Source of the DNA: Hydractinia symbiolongicarpus
Taxonomy: Eukaryota; Cnidaria; Hydrozoa; Anthoathecata; Hydractiniidae
Length of the DNA: 64,000 nucleotides
Direction of reading: 5' to 3'
Assembly (NCBI RefSeq): GCF_029227915.1
Contig: NC_079876.1
Location: 11,160,001 to 11,224,000 of the forward strand
Positions 36,141 through 45,245 of this stretch are shown here, one piece after another (positions within the stretch are counted from its first letter, which is position 1; each line of letters begins with the position of its first letter). Made by a program: the position numbers and the translations under genes. The notes under the pieces were generated by a model. That model had not been told where the DNA came from. It was given only the letters and a program-made list of their open reading frames with translations, and searched no databases.

Positions 36141-36199
36141 GAGTAAATATACAGGATACAGATAACTTACGTTTCCTTTTTTATCTCCCGGCTTTCAAA

Positions 36200-38040
36200 A
36201 TGTCTTACATCAGGAAGTTAGCTAAATTACAAGAGAAAGAAGCTCAACAAAGGGCCGCTGAAAAGGAAAAAACTTCAGACGAAACACCTTCAAACAGTTC
36301 TAGGGAACAAAGTAAGTATTTCTCTTTGATGTTTTTTTTTGTTATACCTACCTGCGAAGAAGTTTCTTTCTTTGTTTGAAAATTTTTAATTTTTGGTCAA
36401 AATTCGCAATTACATAGTGGTTCGTTTTATTCATTTTAGGCCCACAACCAACTGACTTCCAGCAAGAATCATCCCTTGGTTCGTTAGACTACGAAGCTGT
36501 TACAGACGCGACTGAAAATGTTAAATCCAGTGGCAAAAAATCATACAACCGTTGGTCAGAAAAAGAAAGATTTGATATCGGAAAATATGTTGCGATTCAT
36601 GGTGGTGCGGCTGCAATCACAAAGTTTCAAACCAAAGACAGGCCGTTAAGTGAGAGTACAGCTCGAAGATTTGGCAATCTTTACAAAAAAGAGCTGAAAG
36701 ATTCAACCCGAGAAAAACGTAGCGTGGTAACCAAATTTGTTCCTTTGAAACGCGGTAGACCTCTGTTCCTTGGCAGTCTAGATGAGATGGTACAAAGATT
36801 TTTAATTGCACTGAGAAATCGAGGAGGTGTTGTTTCAAGAACAGTTGCAACCGCTGCAGCGAAAGCTCTAATATCACGAAACCCTCAATTTGAGTTGGGG
36901 CATATTAAAATTGATAACAGTTGGGCAAAAAGCCTCTTCAAGAGAATGGGTTTCAAGAAAAGAATGAAAACGACCTCCAAAGTTGAAATCACTGAAGGAG
37001 CCAAAAAGGAGTGCGAATTACTATTTCTTCACGATATTGTTTCGACCATCGAACAACACAGCATCCCTCACCAACTTGTTATGAATCTGGACCAGACACC
37101 TCTTAAGTTTGTTCCAAGAATGAATCACACCATGGCGAAAAAGGGTTCATCGTCCGTCCCTATCGTTGGATCTTCCGACAAAAGATGCCTTACTGGTACC
37201 TTTATTATTACGCTTGATGGTTCTTTTCTGCCAATGCAACTGATATATGGGGGGAAAACAAATCAAAGCCTCCCAAAGTTTGAATTCCCCGAATCGTTCT
37301 CACTAAGCGTTAATCCCAAACACTACAGCAATACACAAGAATCCATCAAAGTCATCAAAGAGATCGTTCTAAAGCACGTTGAAGACCAGAGGAAGAAGTT
37401 AAATAACCCAAAGCAAGCTGCTCTTCTAATATTCGATGTCTTTCGAGGACAAATTACTGAGGAAGTTACCGAATTGCTGAAGAAGAACAACATCTTCCTG
37501 GTTTTGGTTCCAAGTAACATGACACATATATTCCAGCCCTTGGATCTTACTGTGAATAATCATTGCAAGCAATTCATGAGAAATTTGTTCACTGAATGGT
37601 ATTCAAAACAGATCGAGAAAGAGCTATCCCTTAACAAAAAGATCGAAGATATAAATATTCAATTAAAGCTGACCACCATCAAGCCTCTTCATGCAAGTTG
37701 GCTCCTCCAGTTTTATAACCATATCACTTCGGCAGATGGCCGTGAAGTCGTTTTGAATGGGTGGAAAGCATCTGGAATTTACGACGCAGTTCGCATGGGA
37801 TCCACTTCACTTGAATCCCTTGACCCTTTTCAAGATCTATCACCGCTGCCAGAAAGCAATAGTGTAATTACTCAGCCCATAACCGACATAATCAATGCGC
37901 CAGATTTATTAAAGGATAGCTTCATCAACGTGCGAGTCGAAAATGACGATGACAAAGAAGAGGAGTACACGCGTGACGAGGATGACATAGACTTTAGTCG
38001 GAATGCATTTGACATTATCATAGACGATGAAGAAGAGTAG
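36200..38040 (+). CDS. pogo-like DDE transposase (DD35D)
   Basis: Two exons, 36200-36311 and 36440-38040 (GTAAGT...TTTTAG, phases agree), 570 residues. The N-terminus has a short coiled region, then a psq-like helix-turn-helix (about residues 70-120: WSEKERFDIGKYV, STARRFGNLYKKEL) and a CENPB-type DNA-binding region (KRGRPLFLGSLDEMV, WAKSLFKRMGFKKR). The DDE_1 core has Asp255 in MNLDQTPLKF, Asp370 in LIFDVFRGQ and Asp406 in FQPLDLTVN; the last two are 35 residues apart. The C-terminus is strongly acidic. Uninterrupted and with all three catalytic residues, it is plausibly functional. I chose the ATG at 36200 because the longer exon-2 frame has no ATG near its start and the splice restores phase. 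Confidence 0.9.
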
Positions 38041-38134
38041 ATTTTTAGTATTTGTTTTAAAATTCTTTGCTTTGTAATGCTTATTTCTACATCTTTACCA
38101 AAGAAAATTTTCGTTGAAATTTGAAAAAATCCTT

Positions 38135-38349
38135 CACTCGCCAAAATTAGTTCCCGCCAAAATTAAAAAATCCGCTGACCCGCCAAAATAAGTTCCCGCC
38201 AAAATTAAAAAAAACCGCCACCCGCCAAAATAAGTTCCCGCCAAAATTAAAAATTTCGTTGATCCGCCAAAATTAGTTCCCGCCAAAATTAAATTTTTTT
38301 TAGATTTCCTTCGTCCGCCAAAATTAGTTCCCGCCAAAATAAGTTCCCT
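38135..38349. promoter_or_regulatory. right-end array with five E2F-core octamers
   Basis: TTCCCGCC at 38151-38158, 38193-38200, 38235-38242, 38277-38284 and 38328-38335, a spacing of 42 bp (last 51). The units are in the same orientation as most of the left array, so they are direct repeats layered on the short terminal inverted repeat. Confidence 0.6.
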
Positions 38350-39169
38350 TAAGGTACAACTTTGTCGACTTTACTTATGATGGGTCGGCGAAGAATTCGA
38401 AAGCGGCTTGCAGCAATTCCAAATACATTTTCTACTACTCACCGCGCTCTTGAGAGCCTATAGTTGAATACTCGCTTTTCTTTTGCCAAGTTTTGAAGTG
38501 GGTACGGTTTCATCATGTGAGGTTTCAGCCCAAAAGCATCATCACCTATGAAAGTAAAAGGCAACACACGATTTGACTGTGGTAGTTTTGATGCTTTTGG
38601 AATTTTAAGTAGATTATTCTCAATGCTATAGCCAAGATTGCTGTTTCCATACACACTACCATCACTTTGTCTTCCTGTATCTCCAATATCTACCATTAGA
38701 AATTTATAAAGTGCACTGCACACTGCCATAAGCACAATACTGTGTTGCTTTTTATAATTAAAGAATGCTGAACCTGATCTTGCTGGGGGCTGCATCACAA
38801 CATGCTTTCCAGCGATTGCCCCTAAGCAATTTGGAAAGTTCCATTTTTTATAAAATTCCTGAGCTACATGTTGCCATTCTTCTGGGGAGTTTGGAGGTTT
38901 AAGATCCCCCTTCTGCTTTCGTTCTTGGTAAATTTGGCGTATCCAGAATCTTTTTTTATATTTCCTATTATTTATTTCATTTTCTAATGCCAACAATTTC
39001 AATAGTTTAACTTTTTTAAGAAGAACTAATCGGCGACTGAACTTTATGGTGTTGTTTGCATAATGGCGCCGTGCTTAGTGGAAAAATAAAATGCGTTTTG
39101 CGAGACGGAAAATATCCTCTGCGCTGAACGCTCCGCACGGAATAATCCGCCTAGTGGAAAACCGGCTTT

Positions 39170-40180
39170 ACAGTCAGATTTCAATAGAAAAAAGTTAGCC
39201 CCTATTAAAGGAGAATATGGAATTTGATCATTTTTTTGCGAAAAAGACTCGGTCGAGCACCTCACGCACTGATTCTTTTGAAATTAAAAACAATCTCCTT
39301 GCGTATTCTTTCCTCCAAGTTTCCACATATGCACACTTGCGAAACGTATGTTATTAATTAATTAGTAATTGTTTGTGATTCCGAAAAATTACGCAAATTT
39401 TTGCCAAGAGTTTACGTACCGTATAAAAAGACCCTTCCACAAAGAAAAGCTAGAATAGCATCAAATTCAATCCGGGTGGGCATGCAAAGGATTGTAAAAA
39501 GTGCCGGCTCATTCTCTGGAATGGTCATAGAGCTGAAGACCATCCTGAACCATCCGAAATGGAACACGGCATGGCTAAATTTACAACTGCCGGCCTATGG
39601 TTGTTGTATAATAGAAAACATTGTGTGGAAATCGAAGAAGTGATTTTTAGTCTTTTATTCATTCCAGCTTTTATTTTCGATAGTCTTCGTTTATGTTCTA
39701 ATGTTTTTTGCCAAGTAAATTGCTTCCAATAAATCACACAGGTAGAAATTGTCGTATCTTTGTTCACATTTTTTATCTTTCCTTCATTCTATTTAGAAGT
39801 AGTGCTTTTTTACCTGAGTTTGATTTGTAGATATACCCGAGGTGACACGTTGCTTGCTGTAAAAAAGGTCACGTTGAAATCCTCGAACTGATTAGTCTGC
39901 ACGCTACATGTTTATTTCTTATGTTATGTTATGTTATGCAAAAAAACACATTACCTACTGTTTGTATTATATTTCTGTTATGTTATGGTATGAAAACACT
40001 TCAGCTAGTACATTTTTTCACAAAAAGAAGGTCAGTGCATGTGATGTTACAACGCTTGCTAATAAAAATTAAAAGTAATCATTCTACTAACGTGTGACAC
40101 GCTTTTCATTGCAAATAACAAAGCATCCAGAACACCGGTAAAATAACAAAAGATGACGTCATAAAAATTGCATATTGGTC
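39170..40180. other. no gene recognised
   Basis: A plus-strand frame at 39401-39643 has no similarity that I recognise. TTATG microsatellite-like tracts occur at 39915-39990. Confidence 0.4.
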
Positions 40181-40194
40181 AGTATGCGAAAAAT

Positions 40195-40335
40195 CGAAAA
40201 TTACAAAGTGGGGCAAGACATTATTACAAAGTGGGGCAAGACATTATTACAAAGTGGGGCAACGATGAATTACAAAGTGGAGCAGCTCCGAAATTACAAT
40301 GTGGGGCAAGATAATTACAAAGTGGGGCATAACAC
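40195..40335. repeat. 23-bp minisatellite, 6 copies
   Basis: Unit ATTACAAAGTGGGGCAAGAC with variable last bases. Confidence 0.9.
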
Positions 40336-40879
40336 AAGCCTCATACGGAACTTGCGGTGATGCTATTGAGGGAAACATTTTTAATAAAACGAAGAAAGGG
40401 TATGTTTCACTAGTATATATATATCACTTCTTCTTTACATGTGATGAGCCCCTTCTTAGACTTACTCACACCTAAAGCTGGCTAGCATATAACTATCTAA
40501 ACTAAAATTAAACTATTAAATAAAGTTACCTACCTAGCTGCTAGCTATAAAACTACTGAGTGGACAGTCAATTTTTTGTTTTTGAGCTCTATTGTAGGCA
40601 CGACACGAAGGACCCGGGTTGGTAAACATTGCTATGAAGTAGGTTACGAAATCGACTTTATAACCAAAGCATACACAAGTTCCGGTCAAGTTACAGAAAC
40701 ATAAAGTATTTCCATAGCAGTATACATTTTCACGTGATATATAAGAAATGTTGAATCTTAAAAAATAAGAGACCTTTACAAATACATTGTTATGACTATT
40801 TTATAAATGAGAAACTTTTCTCCATATTTGATTTCATAGTACTTTCCATCATGTTTACATTTGCTGCTTCTTCTGCTGC

Positions 40880-41048
40880 GAATTGCGTGAACTATTTTGG
40901 AATTGCGTGAAGTATTTTTGGAATTGCGTGAAGCATTTTTGGAATTGCGTGAACTATTTTTGGAATTGCGTGAAGTATTTTTGGAATTGCGTGAAGCATT
41001 TTTGGAATTGCGTGAACTATTTTTGGAATTGCGTGAAGAATTTTTGCG
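40880..41048. repeat. 21-bp minisatellite array A (8 units)
   Basis: Unit GGAATTGCGTGAAGTATTTT. Read as heptapeptides ELRExF the variable residue runs L,V,A,L,V,A,L,E, a three-unit higher-order repeat. The same family forms a second array at 43661-43876. Confidence 0.92.
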
Positions 41049-41049
41049 G

Positions 41050-42000
41050 AGAGTAGCGGAGCCTATTTCCTCATTATATAAGCCAAATATAAGGGAAAAG
41101 AAGTACGATGGAGAGTATATAGCATTTCTATGCGATTTCGTCCCTATACATCCGAATTATAAAAATTCAAACAAAAAATCACAGTAATCCAGCAATTTAA
41201 TGTGGTCATTCTTTAGTACAGTTTATAGTAAGCGAGACAACGTGTTTATCAAGGAGCAAAGCGATGGAGTGTTTGTTGTTTTTTAAAGATGGTGCCAAGC
41301 GGACGAACTGATATTTTCAAGAAAACGAAAGAGGGAAGTATGAATAGCTAGCTGGTATATCACTATATTTTACATGTAATGAACCTCTTCTCACCCACAC
41401 CTAACTAGCAAATAACTACCAACATATGTGGCAAAATAAGCTGGTATAACACTACCAAATTGGCTAGCTAGCAGCATAAACTAGGTAGTTAACCAGCACA
41501 AAACTGTTTTTCTCACTAGCTACTTATCTGACATAAAACTGGCTACTTGGCCGGCATAAAATTAGCTATGTAGCTAGATTTAAATGATCCTTAAGACATA
41601 TTTTCTAGTCATACACATACTGCACAATGAGTTAATTATGCTCTGATTAGGAAAGTACCATCAAATATCTACAATTATCCACAAAATATGTTGGTTCTAA
41701 CAATTTTAGACAAAAAACTAAGAACCAAAATTTTAGCCAAATCAGCAAAAGAACATTGGTATAGACATGTATTCTTTTTAGCAGAAGAGCCTGGACTTTT
41801 TTTATAAATAAAAGAATAAATGCAACCTCCATAATGTGTTTTTTGCAACCTTGTCAATAGTATTTATTTAGAAAAATATAGTGAAAATGGAAGGTTATGT
41901 AGAGCTATCACTATTTTTCACTTTTAGGTCATTCACACCCCTAAAAAGCTCCCTAACTAAAGCATAAAACATAATTTAGTGGCTCAAATTTTCTAGCTAA
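41050..42000. other. no gene; partial duplication of 40.38-40.52 kb
   Basis: 41325-41420 resembles 40385-40520 (TTTACATGTAATGAACCTCT versus TTTACATGTGATGAGCCCCT). GCTAGCTAGC motifs are frequent. Confidence 0.45.
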
Positions 42001-42003
42001 ATA

Positions 42004-42850
42004 AAGAGGGTGCCGATAAGCCGCAAACGCCCGCATATATACGGGCGAGTTCGGGCGACTTTTCGAATTAAATTGACGGTTGTCGGCCGAAACCGCCCGC
42101 ACTTTCCCGAACACGCCCGGACTCGCCTGGAACATTCCCGAAATGCAACACCTTGTAACATAAACATGGCGGACGACAGTTAAAAGAATGCGTTTGAAGA
42201 GAAAGGAGTTAATAAAGTTTATATATAAGTTATTTATCAAGTAAATCTTATCACAAATCATAAAAAACAGTTCTTTTAAGAACTTCGCTATCACATAGTT
42301 AGTTCATTTTAATTTTTATACTTTTTTAAATAACTCTTCGAGAGTCATTTGTGGTGAATCTTTTTTTTTCGGGCATTGTTCGGGACTATGCGGGTTTTTA
42401 GATAGATAGATAGATGTGCATATTTTACATGGCTAGCCTCACAAATATCGAGGGATATACCCTGTCTATTATTTCCAGGAGGGGCCATGGCGTAGATGGA
42501 GAGTCCTAGAGTATTTAATGCTCATTTTGAGCTACGCAGACCCAATTAGAGCCCGCGCTCTACTAGACAACTCCCGGCAACATCCAACGGCCCACACAGT
42601 GTGCCATCTTCCCAATTTCCCTCACATGGCTTGGGTTAACCCGGGGCTATGGTAACATTCACTCGCCCATGTTGAATCGCCGTCAAGAGGAATCGAACCC
42701 CGGTCTCCCGCACAGAGTACAAGAGCTATAACCACTAATCTACGGCGCCACAAAAAGGTCAGGCAAATACCTGACCTTTTTTCAAAAAGCCGAACTAGCC
42801 CGAAAACGCCCGCACTTTTTACGGCGTATGCGGCTTATCGGCACCCTCGT
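42004..42850. mobile_element. hAT-like MITE with 8-bp duplication GCTAAATA
   Basis: Ends AAGAGGGTGCCGATAAGCCG and inverted ACGAGGGTGCCGATAAGCCG. GCTAAATA stands directly outside both ends (41996-42003; 42851-42858). The interior is rich in CGCCCG (CGGGCG) motifs. A SINE has inserted inside, so the element itself is about 500 bp. Confidence 0.85.
42401..42750 (-). mobile_element. tRNA-derived SINE, second copy
   Basis: Reverse complement of the 19159-19516 SINE with the same A and B boxes and (CTAT)n tail. Nested in the hAT-like MITE, so it arrived later. Confidence 0.9.
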
Positions 42851-42946
42851 GCTAAATATACCAAACTAGGTGCCATATTTTTTAGTAAAAAGACTGTGAG
42901 CATATATAAGATGCACATGTAAAGTTTTTCATATATATATAATCAT

Positions 42947-43014
42947 GCCCTGTTGGTCTAATGGCTATGACACTCATGCAAATGAGAGATCCAGGTTCAA
43001 ATTCTGGACAGGGC
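42947..43014 (+). tRNA. tRNA-like sequence (pseudo-tRNA or SINE head)
   Basis: Acceptor stem GCCCTGT/ACAGGGC, D stem GTC/GAC, T arm CCAGG-TTCAAAT-TCTGG, and an anticodon stem CTCAT/ATGAG that closes a loop of only four bases (GCAA). At 68 nt it is about four short of a normal tRNA. Box B GGTTCAAATTC is intact. Probably not a working tRNA. Confidence 0.5.
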
Positions 43015-43384
43015 TAGGAAAAACATAATTATCTTGCACTTACAACAACCAGGTAAATGTTTCGCCTTTTTCGTGGACTTCTCTAATTATTTCTATATCT
43101 TGACTTTTTAATGTTGTTGTCATTGGAACCAAGTTAACTTTTAATCTCAGATTTATTAAAAATTGATAGTTTTTTTGGCGTTATGACCGATTGTTTAAAT
43201 ATTTGTATTGGCACATAATTCTGCTAACATGATTCACTGTATATATATTGACCGGATATAAATTTGAGAGCTTTGTTTGAGCTACTAAATTTGAAATATT
43301 TGCATCTCAATATTTTCTATACTCCTGGATTAATATGATACATATCTTAGATATATCGAGTATACGAATCTTTAAGTTGTAGGG

Positions 43385-43650
43385 GGATTCTCTATTAAGG
43401 TGCCTGCCCCTGCCTTGCCGTTCCCTTGCCTTGCCTAACCCTGCCTTGCTGATTCATCTTCCTGTTTCCTTGCCTGCCTTTGCCTACCCTTCCTATGCCT
43501 TTTCTGGTGCCTGGCTTCTATGCCCTTGCCTGTGCCTCTATGCCTTGCCTACCCCTGCCTTGCTGATTCCTCTTCCTGTTTCCTTGCCTGCCTTTGCCGT
43601 GCCCTTTCCTTGCCGTGCTTTGCCTTGGCAACCTCTCCGCAACACTTTCT
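43385..43650. repeat. C/T-rich tandem duplication
   Basis: Two ~120-bp copies of a CCTTGCC-rich block containing CCTGCCTTGCTGATTC and CTTCCTGTTTCCTTGCCTGC. Directly precedes minisatellite array B. Confidence 0.8.
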
Positions 43651-43660
43651 ATATTGATTG

Positions 43661-43876
43661 GAATTGCGTGAAGTATTTTTGGAATTGCGTGAAGTATTTT
43701 TGGAATTGCGTGAAGTATTTTTGGAATTGCGTGAAGTATTTTTGGAATTGCGTAAAGTATTTTTGGAATTGCGTGAAGTATTTTTGGAATTGCGTGAAGT
43801 ATTTTTGGAATTGCGTGAAGTATTTTTGGAATTGCGTGAACTATTTTTGGAATTGCGTGAAGAATTTTTGGAATAG
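43661..43876. repeat. 21-bp minisatellite array B (about 11 units)
   Basis: Same 21-bp unit as array A. Variable residue order is nine V units, then L, then E. The final L,E pair is the same as in array A. Confidence 0.92.
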
Positions 43877-44030
43877 AACAACGTGAGCCTTCTGGGCCAT
43901 CGTATGTTTCGTTATAGACACCTTGTAAAAAGTGGGACAAAAATAAAGGTGTGTTGACTGTAAGGGCAAAAAAGCACACTAAACAATTTATATATCATAT
44001 TATATTTTCATCATTAAAAAAATACCCGTA

Positions 44031-44054
44031 ATATATATATATATATATATATAT
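44031..44054. repeat. (AT)n microsatellite followed by an ACTAGTCG head
   Basis: Twelve AT units, then ACTAGTCGTTAACCTGTGG, a head like that of the repeat at 570 and 1429 but with a different body. Confidence 0.75.
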
Positions 44055-44159
44055 ACTAGTCGTTAACCTGTGGAAAAATACACGGGGTAAGCCACAAATC
44101 AAGGTGTGACCCGCCATTGAGTCACACAACCAGGTGGAGCGCTTTAGTACAGGTATGCA

Positions 44160-45080
44160 GTATGTCGTACATCAAGAGAAGCGCATACACTGTTACAGTG
44201 TTGCGACTGTAAGATATTTTTCAAAAAATTACTTTCCCACAATGATAGTTGAAATAGAAACAGAGTTTACAAGCCGCTGCAACTTTGCCGCAAAAACAAT
44301 CGGTCATTATTATGTTGCGGCATAAGTCATTGAAAAAGTTACAAAAGTTAATCGTGACACCGGGTTTAGCACTTAGTACAGTTAAATTGTGATAACAGGC
44401 GATATGGATAATAAATTTTCGCAGACTCTGTTTAAATAAAAACACATTAACAGTTAAACAGAATTGAATGGGCATTTGGCATAGGACCCTTTTCTAAAAA
44501 ACGTTTATCGCAACTTCGGGTTTAAATAAAAACACAAGAAACAGTTTGTCGTTATCCGTCCAGTTAAAAGTATCACTCGGCCATTTAATTTTGCAGAATA
44601 AAGTCATGACACTAATAAAAGGTGAAGCTACCTAACTGCATTAAGCATAAGAATTTTGTTTTAGCTAGGTAAAAACTGCATTTGGCTACTTTCACTTTTT
44701 AGTTACAGGTAGCTAGGCAGCTAAAAAAGAAGCTAGCTAGGTAGACCCAACTTCAACATTAAAATAAATAGCAATATACCAAACTGAATAAAAACTTTAA
44801 AATAATAGATAGCTATAGCTAGCTGCCTTAAAGCAGGATGCTGCCTGACAATCTACGTTTTTAGATAGCTAAAAACTTAAAATTGATTTGCTTAAGGTTT
44901 ATACATGGGTAGAAAACGTGATGAAATATTCACCTTAACATGTGACAACACAAAAAAAAATATATTCCTATAGATACAAAGTATTTAGAGAGAAAAATAT
45001 CGAAAGGAGACCTACAAACCTCACAACATCACCAAAAATGGCCTCCAAACATGTTTCCGTTGTTTATCCGGTTCTGGCGT
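44160..45080. other. no gene recognised
   Basis: AT-rich with TAGCTAGCTA motifs; short open frames have no known similarity. Confidence 0.4.
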
Positions 45081-45245
45081 GATTCCGAAATAGACGATAT
45101 CGCAGTTGCCGTAAAATTTGAACTGCGCAAAGCATTCTGGGATCGTTCTGGGGATAAACATTATCTAGCGCTGTGAGAGTAGCCATTTTAATATTGATTT
45201 TCATATGAGCAGAGCTGTGTTACTGAGATTTCTATAAATACATCG

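Larger units (their letters stand above)
34883..38349. mobile_element. pogo-like transposon with HIRAN accessory gene
   Basis: Inverted ends AGGGAACTTATTTTGGCGGG. The insertion point is TA (34881-34882; 38350-38351) or, read one base wider, TTAA; the transposase type (pogo, TA) favours TA. It lies within the Harbinger nuclease gene. There are two divergent genes, a HIRAN protein (minus) and a DD35D transposase (plus), plus direct arrays of CCGCCAAAATTAGTTCCCGC at both ends. The open frames and well matched ends suggest a young, possibly active copy. Confidence 0.9.
34571..39002 (-). pseudogene. HARBI1-like DDE nuclease, dead and split by the nested element
   Basis: Piece 1 is 38353-39002, piece 2 is 34571-34880. 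It reads WNFPNCLGAIAGKHVVMQPP, FFNYKKQHSIVLMAV, VDIGDTGRQSDGSVYGN, FIGDDAFGLKPHMMKPYP and FNYRLSRAR, the ordered DDE_4 motifs. Lesions: the first catalytic Asp (family GAIDGKH) is Ala; the catalytic Glu (family GDEAF) is Asp; a TGA follows FNYRLSRAR where the family has Arg, as expected from CpG decay of CGA; about 90 codons are missing between YQERKQKG and PPNSPEEW; and the pogo element interrupts it after DKVV, before AVVALHNYL. Cannot be active. Confidence 0.88.
33194..39167. mobile_element. PIF/Harbinger transposon (two-gene), containing a nested pogo element
   Basis: Inverted ends AGCGGGTTTTCCACTAGGCG and their counterpart (GGAAAACCGGCT) are similar over about 45 bp and are flanked by TTA (33191-33193; 39168-39170). 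A MADF/SANT-like gene reads rightward and a DDE nuclease gene reads leftward, the standard Harbinger plan. Without the nested insertion the element would be about 2.5 kb. Both genes are broken. Confidence 0.88.

Noticed and set aside
39401-39643. 80-residue plus-strand frame as a gene
   Set aside because: No similarity, no splice support; left unannotated.
43518-43979. Long overlapping open frames on both strands through the 21-bp array
   Set aside because: Openness follows from a period divisible by three; no start context, splice signals or protein similarity.
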